Positions 10,878-23,837 of a stretch of DNA of 64,000 bases are shown piece by piece (the stretch's first letter is position 1; each line of letters opens with the position of its first letter). The position numbers were made by a program, and so were the translations under genes. The DNA is from Prosopocoilus inquinatus. Lineage: Eukaryota; Arthropoda; Insecta; Coleoptera; Lucanidae. The stretch lies in contig CM069873.1 of NCBI GenBank assembly GCA_036172665.1, forward strand, positions 36,260,001 to 36,324,000, written 5' to 3'. The notes beneath the pieces were generated by a model. That model ran no database searches, had not been told where the DNA came from, and saw only the letters and a list, made by a program, of their open reading frames with translations.

Positions 10878-13559
10878 GTATCTAATAGATCCTTATTTAT
10901 CTACCATGTTATTTGACGTTTCGATGGACTCTAGTAACTCTGATGTGAGAGACGAAATTTTCGACCGCAGCAGAATCTGGAAATAGTTTTAAATGAAACA
11001 ACACGCATTAGCGTTGTTCCTGTGATGTATCTAATCGATCCTTACTCATCTATCATGTTATTTGACGTTTCGATGGACTCTAGTAACTCTGATGTGAGAT
11101 ACGAAGTTTTTGGACGCAGCAGGAGCTGGAAATAGTTTTAAACGAAACAACACGTATTAGCGTTGTTCCTGTGATGTATCTAATCGATCCTTACTCATCT
11201 ATCATGTTATTTGACGTTTGGATGGACTCCAGTAACTCTGATGTGAGATACAAAGTTCTCGGACGCAGCAGAAGCTGGAAATAGTTTTAAACGAAACAAC
11301 ACGCATTAGTGTTGTTCCTGTGATGTATCTAATCGATCCTTACTCATCTATCATGTTATTTGGCGTTTCGATGGACTCCAGTAACTCTGATGTGAGATAC
11401 GAAGTTTTTGGACGCAGCAGGAGCTGGAAATAGTTTTAAGCGAAACAACACGCATTAGCGTTGTTCCTGTGATGTATCTAATCGATCCTTACTCATCTAT
11501 CATGTTATTTGACGTTTGGATGGACTCTAGTAACTCTGATGTGAGATACGAAGTGTTTGGACGCAGCAGGAGCTGGAAATAGTTTTAAACGAAACAACAC
11601 GCATTAGCGTTTTTCCTGTGATGTATCTAATCGATCCTTATTTATCTATCATGTTATTTGACGTTTCGATGGACTCTAGTAACTCTGATATAAGATACGA
11701 AGTTTTTGGGCGCAGCAGGAGCTGGAAATAGTTTTAAACGAAGCAACACGTATTAGCGTTGTTCCTGTGATGTATCTAATAGATCCTTATTTATCTACCA
11801 TGTTATTTGACGTTTCGATGGACTCTAGTAACTCTGATGTGAGATACGAAGTTTTTGGACGCAGCAGGAGCTGGAAATAGTTTTAAACGGAACAACACGT
11901 ATTAGCGTTGTTGCTGTGATGTATCTAATCGATCCTTATTTATCTATCATGTTATTTGACGTTTCGATGGACTCTAGTAACTCTGATGTGAGATACGAAG
12001 TTTTTGGACGCAGCAGGAGCTGGAAATAGTTTTAAACGAAACAACACGTATTAGCGGTGTTCCTGTGATGTATCTAATCGATCCTTATTTATCTATCATG
12101 TTATTTGACGTATCGATGGACTCTAGTAACTCTAATGTGAGATACGAAGTTTTTGGGTGCAGCAGGAGCTGGAAATAGTTTTAAACGAAGCAACACGTAT
12201 TAGCGTTGTTCCTGTGATGTATCTAATAGATCCTTACTTAGCTACTATGTTATTTGACGTTTCGATGGACTCCAGTAACTCTAATGTGAGATACGAAATT
12301 TTCGGGCGCAGCAGAAGCTGGAAATAGTGTTAAACGAAACAACACGCATTAGCGTTGTTCCTGTGATGTATCTAATCGATCCTTACTCATCTATCATGTC
12401 ATTTGACGTTTCGATGGACTCCAGTAACTCTAATGTGAGATACGAAATTTTCGGACGCAGCAGAAGCTGGAAATAGTTTTAAACGAAACAACACGCATTA
12501 GCGTTGTTCCTGTGATGTATCTAATCGATCCTTACTCATCTATCATGTTATTTGACGTTTCGATGGACTCTAGTAACTCTGATGTGAGATACGAAGTTTT
12601 TGGACGCAGCAGGAGCTGGAAATAGTTTTAAACGAAACAACACGTATTAGCGTTGTTCCTGTGATGTATCTAATCGATCCTTACTCATCTATCATGTTAT
12701 TTGACGTTTGGATGGACTCCAGTAACTCTGATGTGAGATACAAAGTTCTCGGACGCAGCAGAAGCTGGAAATAGTTTTGAACGAAACAACACGTATTAGC
12801 GTTGTTCCTGTGATGTATCTAATCGATCCTTACTTATCTATCATGTTATTTGACGTTTGGATGGACTCCAGTAACTCTGATGTGAGATACAAAATTTTCG
12901 GACGCAGCAGAAGCTGGAAATAGTTTTAAACGAAACGACACGCATTAGCGTTGTTCCTGTGATGTATCTAATCGATCCTTACTTATCTACTATGTTATTT
13001 GACGTTTCGATGGACTCCAGTAACTCTGATGTGAGAGACGAAATTTTCGAACGCAGTAGGAGCTAGAAATAGTTTTAAACGAAACAACACGCATTAGCGT
13101 TGTTCCTGTGATGTATCTAATCGATCCTTACTCATCTACCATGTTATTTGACGTTTGAATGGACTCCAGTAACTCTGATGTAAGAGACGAAATTTTCGAA
13201 CGCAGCAGAATCTGGAAATAGTTTTAAATGAAACAACACGCATTAGCGTTGTTCCTGTGATGTATCTAATCGATCCTTACTCATCTATCATGTTATTTGA
13301 CGTTTCGATGGACTCTAGTAACTCTGATGTGAGATACGAAGTTCTTGGACTCAGCAGGAGCTGGAAATAGTTTTAAACGAAACAACACGTATTAGCGTTG
13401 TTACTGTGATGTATCTAATCGATCCTTACTCATCTATCATGTTATTTGACGTTTGGATGGACTCCAGTAACTCTGATGTGAGATACAAAGTTCTCGGACG
13501 CAGCAGAAGCTGGAAATAGTTTTAAACGAAACAACACGCATTAGTGTTGTTCCTGTGAT
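10878..13559 (+). repeat. HOR-1 18-monomer core, instance 3
   Basis: Same order as the other cores except that the opening monomer is a J/B hybrid. The ACGACACGCA marker is at 12935, 28 monomers after instance 2. Private changes include GATATAAG (near 11687), ATGTCATTTG (near 12397) and GGACTCAGC (near 13347). Confidence 0.9.
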
Positions 13560-13708
13560 GTATCTAATCGATCCTTACTCATCTATCATGTTATTTGACG
13601 TTTCGATGGACTCCAGTAACTCTAATGTGAGATACGAAATTCTCGGACGCAGCAGGAGCTGGAAATAGTTTTAAACGAAACAACACGCATTAGCGTTGTT
13701 CCTGTGAT

Positions 13709-14751
13709 GTATCTAATCGATCCTTACTCATCTATCATGTTATTTGACGTTTCGATGGACTCCAGTAACTCTGATGTGAGATACGAAGTTTTTGGACGCA
13801 GTAGGAGCTGGAAATAGTTTTAAACGAAACAACACGCATTAGCGTTGTTCCTGTGATGTATCTAATCGATCCTTACTCATCTACCATGTTATTTGACGTT
13901 TGAATGGACTCCAGTAACTCTGATGTGAGATACAAAGTTGTCGGACGCAGCAGAAGCTGGAAATAGTTTTAAACGAAACAACACGCATTAGCGTTGTTCC
14001 TGTGATGTATCTAATCGATCCTTACTCATCTATCATGTTATTTGACGTTTCGATGGACTCCAGTAACTCTAATGTGAGATACGAAATTCTCGGACGCAGC
14101 AGGAGCTGGAAATAGTTTTAAACGAAACAACACGCATTAGCGTTGTTCCTGTGATGTATCTAATCGATCCTTACTCATCTATCATGTTATTTGACGTTTG
14201 AATGGACTCCAGTAACTCTGAAGTGAGATACAAAGTTCTCGGACGCAGCAGAAGCTGGAAATAGTTTTGAACGAAACAACACGTATTAGCGTTGTTCCTG
14301 TGATGTATCTAATCGATCCTTACTTATCTACTATGTTATTTGACGTTTCGATGGACTCCAGTAACTCTGATGTGAGAGACGAAATTTTCGACCGCAGCAG
14401 AATCTGGAAATAGTTTTAAATGAAACAACACGCATTAGCGTTGTTGTTGTGATGTATCTAATCGATCCTTACTCATCTATCATGTTATTTGACGTTTCGA
14501 TGGACTCTAGTAACTCTGATGTGAGATACGAAGTTTTTGGACGCAGCAGGAGCTGGAAATAGTTTTAAACGAAACAACACGTATTAGCGTTGTTCCTGTG
14601 ATGTATCTAATCGATCCTTACTCATCTATCATGTTATTTGACGTTTGGATGGACTCCAGTAACTCTGATGTGAGATACAAAGTTCTCGGACGCAGCAGAA
14701 GCTGGAAATAGTTTTAAACGAAACAACACGCATTAGTGTTGTTCCTGTGAT
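13709..14751 (+). repeat. 7-monomer module, single copy in HOR-1 copy 3
   Basis: G2-R-Q-A'-B-D-Ep. The first monomer has TTTGACG rather than TTTGGCG but keeps the AGTAGGAGC mark of G2. B ends GTTGTTGTTGTG (14441..14452). It leads directly into the G monomer with AAATAATTTT, as in copies 1 and 4. Confidence 0.87.
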
Positions 14752-15943
14752 GTATCTAATCGATCCTTACTCATCTATCATGTTATTTGGCGTTTCGATG
14801 GACTCCAGTAACTCTGATGTGAGATACGAAGTTTTTGGACGCAGCAGGAGCTGGAAATAATTTTAAACGAAACAACACGCATTAGCGTTGTTCCTGTGAT
14901 GTATCTAATCGATCCTTACTCATCTATCATGTTATTTGGCGTTTGGATGGACTCTAGTAACTCTGATGTGAGATACGAAGTTTTTGGACGCAGCAGGAGC
15001 TGGAAATAGTTTTAAACGAAACAACACGCATTACCGTTTTTCCTGTGATGTATCTAATCGATCCTTATTTATCTATCATGTTATTTGACGTTTCGATGGA
15101 CTCTAGTAACTCTGATGTAAGATACGAAGTTTTTGGGCGCAGCAGGAGCTGGAAATAGTTTTAAACGAAGCAACACGTATTAGCGTTGTTCCTGTGATGT
15201 ATCTAATAGATCCTTATTTACCTACCATGTTATTTGACGTTTCGATGGACTCTAGTAACTCTGATGTGAGATACGAAGTTTTTGGACGCAGCAGGAGCTG
15301 GAAATAGTTTTAAACGAAACAACACGTATTAGCGTTGTTGCTGTGATGTATCTAATCGATCCTTATTTATCTATCATGTTATTTGACGTTTCGATGGACT
15401 CTAGTAACTCTGATGTGAGATACGAAGTTTTTGGACGCAGCAGGAGCTGGAAATAGTTTTAAACGAAACAACACGTATTAGCGTTGTTCCTGTGATGTAT
15501 CTAATCGATCCTTATTTATCTATCATGTTATTTGACGTATCGATGGACTCTAGTAACTCTGATGTGAGATACGAAGTTTTTGGGTGCAGCAGGAGCTGGA
15601 AATAGTTTTAAACGAAGCAACACGTATTAGCGTTGTTCCTGTGATGTATCTAATAGATCCTTACTTAGCTACTATGTTATTTGACGTTTCGATGGACTCC
15701 AGTAACTCTAATGTGAGATACGAAATTTTCGGGCGCAGCAGAAGCTGGAAATAGTGTTAAACGAAACAAAACGCATTAGCGTTGTTCCTGTGATGTATCT
15801 AATCGATCCTTACTCATCTATCATGTTATTTGACGTTTCGATGGACTCCAGTAACTCTAATGTGAGATACGAAATTTTCGGACGCAGCAGAAGCTGGAAA
15901 TAGTTTTAAACGAAACAACACGCATTAGCGTTGTTCCTGTGAT
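14752..15943 (+). repeat. 8-monomer module, complete (G-H'-I-J-K-L'-M-C)
   Basis: 1,192 bp. Marks: AAATAATTTT in G, TTTGGCGTTTGG in H' and TTACCGTTTTTCC at its end, TTATTTACCTACC in J, GGGTGC in L', AAACAAAACGC at the end of M. The same set recurs at 20712 and, less completely, at 6110, 29657 and 56911. Confidence 0.9.
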
Positions 15944-18625
15944 GTATCTAATCGATCCTTACTTATCTACTATGTTATTTGACGTTTCGATGGACTCCAG
16001 TAACTCTGATGTGAGAGACGAAATTTTCGACCGCAGCAGAATCTGGAAATAGTTTTAAATGAAACAACACGCATTAGCGTTGTTCCTGTGATGTATCTAA
16101 TCGATCCTTACTCATCTATCATGTTATTTGACGTTTCGATGGACTCTAGTAACTCTGATGTGAGATACGAAGTTTTTGGACGCAGCAGGAGCTGGAAATA
16201 GTTTTAAACGAAACAACACGTATTAGCGTTGTTCCTGTGATGTATCTAATCGATCCTTACTCATCTATCATGTTATTTGACGTTTGGATGGACTCCAGTA
16301 ACTCTGATGTGAGATACAAAGTTCTCGGACGCAGCAGAAGCTGGAAATAGTTTTAAACGAAACAACACGCATTAGTGTTGTTCCTGTGATGTATCTAATC
16401 GATCCTTACTCATCTATCATGTTATTTGGCGTTTCGATGGACTCCAGTAACTCTGATGTGAGATACGAAGTTTTTGGACGCAGCAGGAGCTGGAAATAGT
16501 TTTAAGCGAAACAACACGCATTAGCGTTGTTCCTGTGATGTATCTAATCGATCCTTACTCATCTATCATGTTATTTGACGTTTGGATGGACTCTAGTAAC
16601 TCTGATGTGAGATACGAAGTGTTTGGACGCAGCAGGAGCTGGAAATAGTTTTAAACGAAACAACACGCATTAGCGTTTTTCCTGTGATGTATCTAATCGA
16701 TCCTTATTTATCTATCATGTTATTTGACGTTTCGATGGACTCTAGTAACTCTGATGTAAGATACGAAGTTTTTGGGCGCAGCAGGAGCTGGAAATAGTTT
16801 TAAACGAAGCAACACGTATTAGCGTTGTTCCTGTGATGTATCTAATAGATCCTTATTTATCTACCATGTTATTTGACGTTTCGATGGACTCTAGTAACTC
16901 TGATGTGAGATACGAAGTTTTTGGACGCAGCACAAGCTGGAAATAGTTTTAAACGAAACAACACGTATTAGCGTTGTTGCTGTGATGTATCTAATCGATC
17001 CTTATTTATCTATCATGTTATTTGACGTTTCGATGGACTCTAGTAACTCTGATGTGAGATACGAAGTTTTTGGACGCAGCAGGAGCTGGAAATAGTTTTA
17101 AACGAAACAACACGTATTAGCGGTGTTCCTGTGATGTATCTAATCGATCCTTATTTATCTATCATGTTATTTGACGTATCGATGGACTCTAGTAACTCTA
17201 ATGTGAGATACGAAGTTTTTGGGTGCAGCAGGAGCTGGAAATAGTTTTAAACGAAGCAACACGTATTAGCGTTGTTCCTGTGATGTATCTAATAGATCCT
17301 TACTTAGCTACTATGTTATTTGACGTTTCGATGGACTCCAGTAACTCTAATGTGAGATACGAAATTTTCGGGCGCAGCAGAAGCTGGAAATAGTGTTAAA
17401 CGAAACAACACGCATTAGCGTTGTTCCTGTGATGTATCTAATCGATCCTTACTCATCTATCATGTTATTTGACGTTTCGATGGACTCCAGTAACTCTAAT
17501 GTGAGATACGAAATTTTCGGACGCAGCAGAAGCTGGAAATAGTTTTAAACGAAACAACACGCATTAGCGTTGTTCCTGTGATGTATCTAATCGATCCTTA
17601 CTCATCTATCATGTTATTTGACGTTTCGATGGACTCTAGTAACTCTGATGTGAGATACGAAGTTTTTGGACGCAGCAGGAGCTGGAAATAGTTTTAAACG
17701 AAACAACACGTATTAGCGTTGTTCCTGTGATGTATCTAATCGATCCTTACTCATCTATCATGTTATTTGACGTTTGGATGGACTCCAGTAACTCTGATGT
17801 GAGATACAAAGTTCTCGGACGCAGCAGAAGCTGGAAATAGTTTTGAACGAAACAACACGTATTAGCGTTGTTCCTGTGATGTATCTAATCGATCCTTACT
17901 TATCTATCATGTTATTTGACGTTTGGATGGACTCCAGTAACTCTGATGTGAGATACAAAATTTTCGGACGCAGCAGAAGCTGGAAATAGTTTTAAACGAA
18001 ACGACACGCATTAGCGTTGTTCCTGTGATGTATCTAATCGATCCTTACTTATCTACTATGTTATTTGACGTTTCGATGGACTCCAGTAACTCTGATGTGA
18101 GAGACGAAATTTTCGAACGCAGTAGGAGCTAGAAATAGTTTTAAACGAAACAACACGCATTAGCGTTGTTCCTGTGATGTATCTAATCGATCCTTACTCA
18201 TCTACCATGTTATTTGACGTTTGAATGGACTCCAGTAACTCTGATGTAGGAGACGAAATTTTCGAACGCAGCAGAATCTGGAAATAGTTTTAAATGAAAC
18301 AACACGCATTAGCGTTGTTCCTGTGATGTATCTAATCGATCCTTACTCATCTATCATGTTATTTGACGTTTCGATGGACTCTAGTAACTCTGATGTGAGA
18401 TACGAAGTTCTTGGACGCAGCAGGAGCTGGAAATAGTTTTAAACGAAACAACACGTATTAGCGTTGTTACTGTGATGTATCTAATCGATCCTTACTCATC
18501 TATCATGTTATTTGACGTTTGGATGGACTCCAGTAACTCTGATGTGAGATACAAAGTTCTCGGACGCAGCAGAAGCTGGAAATAGTTTTAAACGAAACAA
18601 CACGCATTAGTGTTGTTCCTGTGAT
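15944..18625 (+). repeat. HOR-1 18-monomer core, instance 4
   Basis: Same 18-type order. The ACGACACGCA marker is at 18001, 34 monomers after instance 3. Together the four instances make up 10.7 kb of near-identical sequence in the left third of the window. Confidence 0.91.
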
Positions 18626-20711
18626 GTATCTAATCGATCCTTACTCATCTATCATGTTATTTGGCGTTTCGATGGACTCCAGTAACTCTGATGTGAGATA
18701 CGAAGTTTTTGGACGCAGTAGGAGCTGGAAATAGTTTTAAACGAAACAACACGCATTAGCGTTGTTCCTGTGATGTATCTAATCGATCCTTACTCATCTA
18801 CCATGTTATTTGACGTTTGAATGGACTCCAGTAACTCTGATGTGAGATACAAAGTTGTCGGACGCAGCAGAAGCTGGAAATAGTTTTAAACGAAACAACA
18901 CGCATTAGCGTTGTTCCTGTGATGTATCTAATCGATCCTTACTCATCTATCATGTTATTTGACGTTTCGATGGACTCCAGTAACTCTAATGTGAGATACG
19001 AAATTCTCGGACGCAGCAGGAGCTGGAAATAGTTTTAAACGAAACAACACGCATTAGCGTTGTTCCTGTGATGTATCTAATCGATCCTTACTCATCTATC
19101 ATGTTATTTGACGTTTGAATGGACTCCAGTAACTCTGAAGTGAGATACAAAGTTCTCGGACGCAGCAGAAGCTGGAAATAGTTTTGAACGAAACAACACG
19201 TATTAGCGTTGTTCCTGTGATGTATCTAATCGATCCTTACTTATCTACTATGTTATTTGACGTTTCGATGGACTCCAGTAACTCTGATGTGAGAGACGAA
19301 ATTTTCGACCGCAGCAGAATCTGGAAATAGTTTTAAATGAAACAACACGCATTAGCCTTGTTCCTGTGATGTATCTAATCGATCCTTACTCATCTATCAT
19401 GTTATTTGACGTTTCGATGGACTCTAGTAACTCTGATGTGAGATACGAAGTTTTTGGACGCAGCAGGAGCTGGAAATAGTTTTAAACGAAACAACACGTA
19501 TTAGCGTTGTTCCTGTGATGTATCTAATCGATCCTTACTCATCTATCATGTTATTTGACGTTTGGATGGACTCCAGTAACTCTGATGTGAGATACAAAGT
19601 TCTCGGACGCAGCAGAAGCTGGAAATAGTTTTAAACGAAACAACACGCATTAGTGTTGTTCCTGTGATGTATCTAATCGATCCTTACTCATCTATCATGT
19701 TATTTGGCGTTTCGATGGACTCCAGTAACTCTGATGTGAGATACGAAGTTTTTGGACGCAGTAGGAGCTGGAAATAGTTTTAAACGAAACAACACGCATT
19801 AGCGTTGTTCCTGTGATGTATCTAATCGATCCTTACTCATCTACCATGTTATTTGACGTTTGAATGGACTCCAGTAACTCTGATGTGAGATACAAAGTTG
19901 TCGGACGCAGCAGAAGCTGGAAATAGTTTTAAACGAAACAACACGCATTAGCGTTGTTCCTGTGATGTATCTAATCGATCCTTACTCATCTATCATGTTA
20001 TTTGACGTTTCGATGGACTCCAGTAACTCTAATGTGAGATACGAAATTCTCGGACGCAGCAGGAGCTGGAAATAGTTTTAAACGAAACAACACGCATTAG
20101 CGTTGTTCCTGTGATGTATCTAATCGATCCTTACTCATCTATCATGTTATTTGACGTTTGAATGGACTCCAGTAACTCTGAAGTGAGATACAAAGTTCTC
20201 GGACGCAGCAGAAGCTGGAAATAGTTTTGAACGAAACAACACGTATTAGCGTTGTTCCTGTGATGTATCTAATCGATCCTTACTTATCTACTATGTTATT
20301 TGACGTTTCGATGGACTCCAGTAACTCTGATGTGAGAGACGAAATTTTCGACCGCAGCAGAATCTGGAAATAGTTTTAAATGAAACAACACGCATTAGCG
20401 TTGTTGTTGTGATGTATCTAATCGATCCTTACTCATCTATCATGTTATTTGACGTTTCGATGGACTCTAGTAACTCTGATGTGAGATACGAAGTTTTTGG
20501 ACGCAGCAGGAGCTGGAAATAGTTTTAAACGAAACAACACGTATTAGCGTTGTTCCTGTGATGTATCTAATCGATCCTTACTCATCTATCATGTTATTTG
20601 ACGTTTGGATGGACTCCAGTAACTCTGATGTGAGATACAAAGTTCTCGGACGCAGCAGAAGCTGGAAATAGTTTTAAACGAAACAACACGCATTAGTGTT
20701 GTTCCTGTGAT
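18626..20711 (+). repeat. 7-monomer module, two tandem copies in HOR-1 copy 4
   Basis: 18626..19668 and 19669..20711, each G2-R-Q-A'-B-D-Ep. The second carries GTTGTTGTTGTG at the end of B (near 20401). The first carries TTAGCCTTG instead. The order parallels 4024..6109. Confidence 0.9.
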
Positions 20712-21903
20712 GTATCTAATCGATCCTTACTCATCTATCATGTTATTTGGCGTTTCGATGGACTCCAGTAACTCTGATGTGAGATACGAAGTTTTTGGAC
20801 GCAGCAGGAGCTGGAAATAATTTTAAACGAAACAACACGCATTAGCGTTGTTCCTGTGATGTATCTAATCGATCCTTACTCATCTATCATGTTATTTGGC
20901 GTTTGGATGGACTCTAGTAACTCTGATGTGAGATACGAAGTTTTTGGACGCAGCAGGAGCTGGAAATAGTTTTAAACGAAACAACACGCATTACCGTTTT
21001 TCCTGTGATGTATCTAATCGATCCTTATTTATCTATCATGTTATTTGACGTTTCGATGGACTCTAGTAACTCTGATGTAAGATACGAAGTTTTTGGGCGC
21101 AGCAGGAGCTGGAAATAGTTTTAAACGAAGCAACACGTATTAGCGTTGTTCCTGTGATGTATCTAATAGATCCTTATTTACCTACCATGTTATTTGACGT
21201 TTCGATGGACTCTAGTAACTCTGATGTGAGATACGAAGTTTTTGGACGCAGCAGGAGCTGGAAATAGTTTTAAACGAAACAACACGTATTAGCGTTGTTG
21301 CTGTGATGTATCTAATCGATCCTTATTTATCTATCATGTTATTTGACGTTTCGATGGACTCTAGTAACTCTGATGTGAGATACGAAGTTTTTGGACGCAG
21401 CAGGAGCTGGAAATAGTTTTAAACGAAACAACACGTATTAGCGTTGTTCCTGTGATGTATCTAATCGATCCTTATTTATCTATCATGTTATTTGACGTAT
21501 CGATGGACTCTAGTAACTCTGATGTGAGATACGAAGTTTTTGGGTGCAGCAGGAGCTGGAAATAGTTTTAAACGAAGCAACACGTATTAGCGTTGTTCCT
21601 GTGATGTATCTAATAGATCCTTACTTAGCTACTATGTTATTTGACGTTTCGATGGACTCCAGTAACTCTAATGTGAGATACGAAATTTTCGGGCGCAGCA
21701 GAAGCTGGAAATAGTGTTAAACGAAACAAAACGCATTAGCGTTGTTCCTGTGATGTATCTAATCGATCCTTACTCATCTATCATGTTATTTGACGTTTCG
21801 ATGGACTCCAGTAACTCTAATGTGAGATACGAAATTTTCGGACGCAGCAGAAGCTGGAAATAGTTTTAAACGAAACAACACGCATTAGCGTTGTTCCTGT
21901 GAT
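20712..21903 (+). repeat. 8-monomer module, complete, in HOR-1 copy 4
   Basis: G-H'-I-J-K-L'-M-C with the full marker set described at 14752 (AAATAATTTT, TTACCGTTTTTCC, TTATTTACCTACC, AAACAAAACGC). It is the last monomer run in clean HOR-1 order before the transition zone. Confidence 0.9.
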
Positions 21904-22350
21904 GTATCTAATCGATCCTTACTCATCTATCATGTTATTTGACGTTTCGATGGACTCCAGTAACTCTAATGTGAGATACGAAATTCTCGGACGCAGCAGG
22001 AGCTGGAAATAGTTTTAAACGAAACAACACGCATTAGCGTTGTTCCTGTGATCTATCTAATCGATCCTTACTCATCTATCATGTTATTTGACGTTTGAAT
22101 GGACTCCAGTAACTCTGATGTGAGATACAAAGTTCTCGGACGCAGCAGAAGCTGGAAATAGTTTTGAACGAAACAAAACGCATTAGCGTTGTTCCTGTGA
22201 TGTATCTAATCGATCCTTACTCATCTATCATGTTATTTGACGTTTCGATGGACTCCAGTAACTCTAATGTGAGATACGAAATTTTCGGACGCAGCAGAAG
22301 CTGGAAATAGTTTTAAACGAAACAACACGCATTAGCGTTGTTCCTGTGAT
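21904..22350 (+). repeat. Linker of three monomers (Q-A-C)
   Basis: 149-bp monomers not in HOR-1 order. The second starts CTATCTAATC (G to C at position 1, 22053) and ends with the AAACAAAACGC mark otherwise seen at the end of M, which suggests an A/M exchange near monomer position 120. Confidence 0.75.
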
Positions 22351-22943
22351 GTATCTAATCGATCCTTACTTATCTATCATGTTATTTGACGTTTGGATGG
22401 ACTCCAGTAACTCTGATGTGAGATACAAAATTTTCGGACGCAGCAGAAGCTGGAAATAGTTTTAAACGAAACAACACGCATTAGCGTTGTTCCTGTGATG
22501 TATCTAATCGATCCTTACTTATCTACTATGTTATTTGACGTTTCGATGGACTCCAGTAACTCTGATGTGAGAGACGAAATTTTCGAACGCAGTAGGAGCT
22601 GGAAATAGTTTTAAACGAAACAACACGCATTAGCGTTGTTCCTGTGATGTATCTAATCGATCCTTACTCATCTACCATGTTATTTGACGTTTGAATGGAC
22701 TCCAGTAACTCTGATGTGAGATACAAAGTTCTCGGACGCAGCAGAAGCTGGAAATAGTTTTGAACGAAACAACACGTATTAGCGTTGTTCCTGTGATGTA
22801 TCTAATCGATCCTTACTCATCTATCATGTTATTTGACGTTTGAATGGACTCCAGTAACTCTGATGTGAGATACAAAGTTCTCGGACGCAGCAGAAGCTGG
22901 AAATAGTTTTGAACGAAACACGTATTAGCGTTGTTCCTGTGAT
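22351..22943 (+). repeat. HOR-2 leader, first instance (F-N'-A-A with 3-bp deletion)
   Basis: Four monomers, the last only 146 bp because AACAACACG is shortened to AACACG (near 22915). The same four types with the same deletion recur at 30849..31441, immediately before the O-type monomer that opens HOR-2. The shared deletion marks the two loci as copies of one another, 8,498 bp apart. Confidence 0.88.
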
Positions 22944-23837
22944 ATATCTAATGGATCCTTACTTATCTACTATGTTATTTGACGTTTCGATGGACTCCAG
23001 TAACTCTGATGTGAGAGACGAAATTTTCGAACGCAGCAGAATCTGGAAATAGTTTTAAATGAAACAACACGCATTAGCGTTGTTCCTGTGATGTATCTAA
23101 TCGATCCTTACTCATCTATCATGTTATTTGACGTTTCGATGGACTCTAGTAACTCTGATGTGAGATACGAAGTTTTTGGACGCAGCAGGAGCTGGAAATA
23201 GTTTTAAACGAAACAACGCATATTAGCGTTGTTCCTGTGATGTATCTAATCGATCCTTACTCATCTATCATGTTATTTGACGTTTGGATGGACTCCAGTA
23301 ACTCTGATGTGAGATACGAAGTTTTTGGGCGCAGCAGGAGCTGGAAATAGTTTTAAAGGAAGCAACACGTATTAGCGTTGTTCCTGTGATGTATCTAATA
23401 GATCCTTACTTAGCTACTATGTTATTTGACGTTTCGATGGACTCCAGTAACTCTAATGTGAGATACGAAATTTTCGGACGCAGCAGAAGCTGGAAATAGT
23501 TTTAAACGAAACAACACGCATTAGCGTTGTTCCTGTGATGTATGTAATCGATCCTTACTCATCTATCATGTTATTTGACGTTTGGATGGACTCCAGTAAC
23601 TCTAATGTGAGATACGAAATTTTCGGGCGCAGCAGAAGCTGGAAATGGTGTTAAACGAAACAACACGCATTAACGTTGTTCCTGTGATGTATCTAATCGA
23701 TCCTTACTCATCTATCATGTTATTTGACGTTTCGATGGACTCCAGTAACTCTAATGTGAGATACGAAATTTTCGGACGCAGCAGAAGCTGGAAATAGTTT
23801 TAAACGAAACAACACGCATTAGCGTTGTTCCTGTGAT
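22944..23837 (+). repeat. HOR-2 seed: O-D-(E/L hybrid)-M-C-C, 6 monomers
   Basis: Opens with ATATCTAATGG, the mark of the HOR-2 first monomer. It matches the first HOR-2 monomers at 31442 except that 23242..23390 is a hybrid. Its 5' part is the TTTGGATGG-ACTCC monomer of HOR-2 position 3 and its 3' part is the L monomer of position 4 (GGGCGC, AAAGGAAGC), so one monomer length is lost. It keeps GTATGTAATCG (23540), AATGGTGTT and TTAACG marks. A private ACAACGCATATT occurs near 23213. Confidence 0.82.

Larger units (their letters stand above)
10878..15943 (+). repeat. HOR-1 copy 3, 34 monomers (5,066 bp)
   Basis: 18-monomer core (10878..13559), one Q monomer (13560..13708), one 7-monomer module (13709..14751) and a complete 8-monomer module G-H'-I-J-K-L'-M-C (14752..15943). 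The first monomer, 10878..11026, is a hybrid: ATAGATCC and TTATTTATCTACC of type J at its 5' side, GAGAGACG and CGACCGC of type B at its 3' side. The only 7-module carries the GTTGTTGTTGTG end. It therefore matches the second, not the first, of the two modules in copies 1 and 4. Confidence 0.9.
15944..21903 (+). repeat. HOR-1 copy 4, 40 monomers (5,960 bp)
   Basis: The most complete HOR-1 unit: 18-monomer core (15944..18625), two 7-monomer modules (18626..20711) and one complete 8-monomer module (20712..21903), all monomers 149 bp. It can serve as the reference order 18 + 7 + 7 + 8. Private changes include CAGCACAAGC in J (near 16929) and TTAGCCTTG at the end of B (near 19352). O shares GATGTAGG with copy 2. 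Confidence 0.92.
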
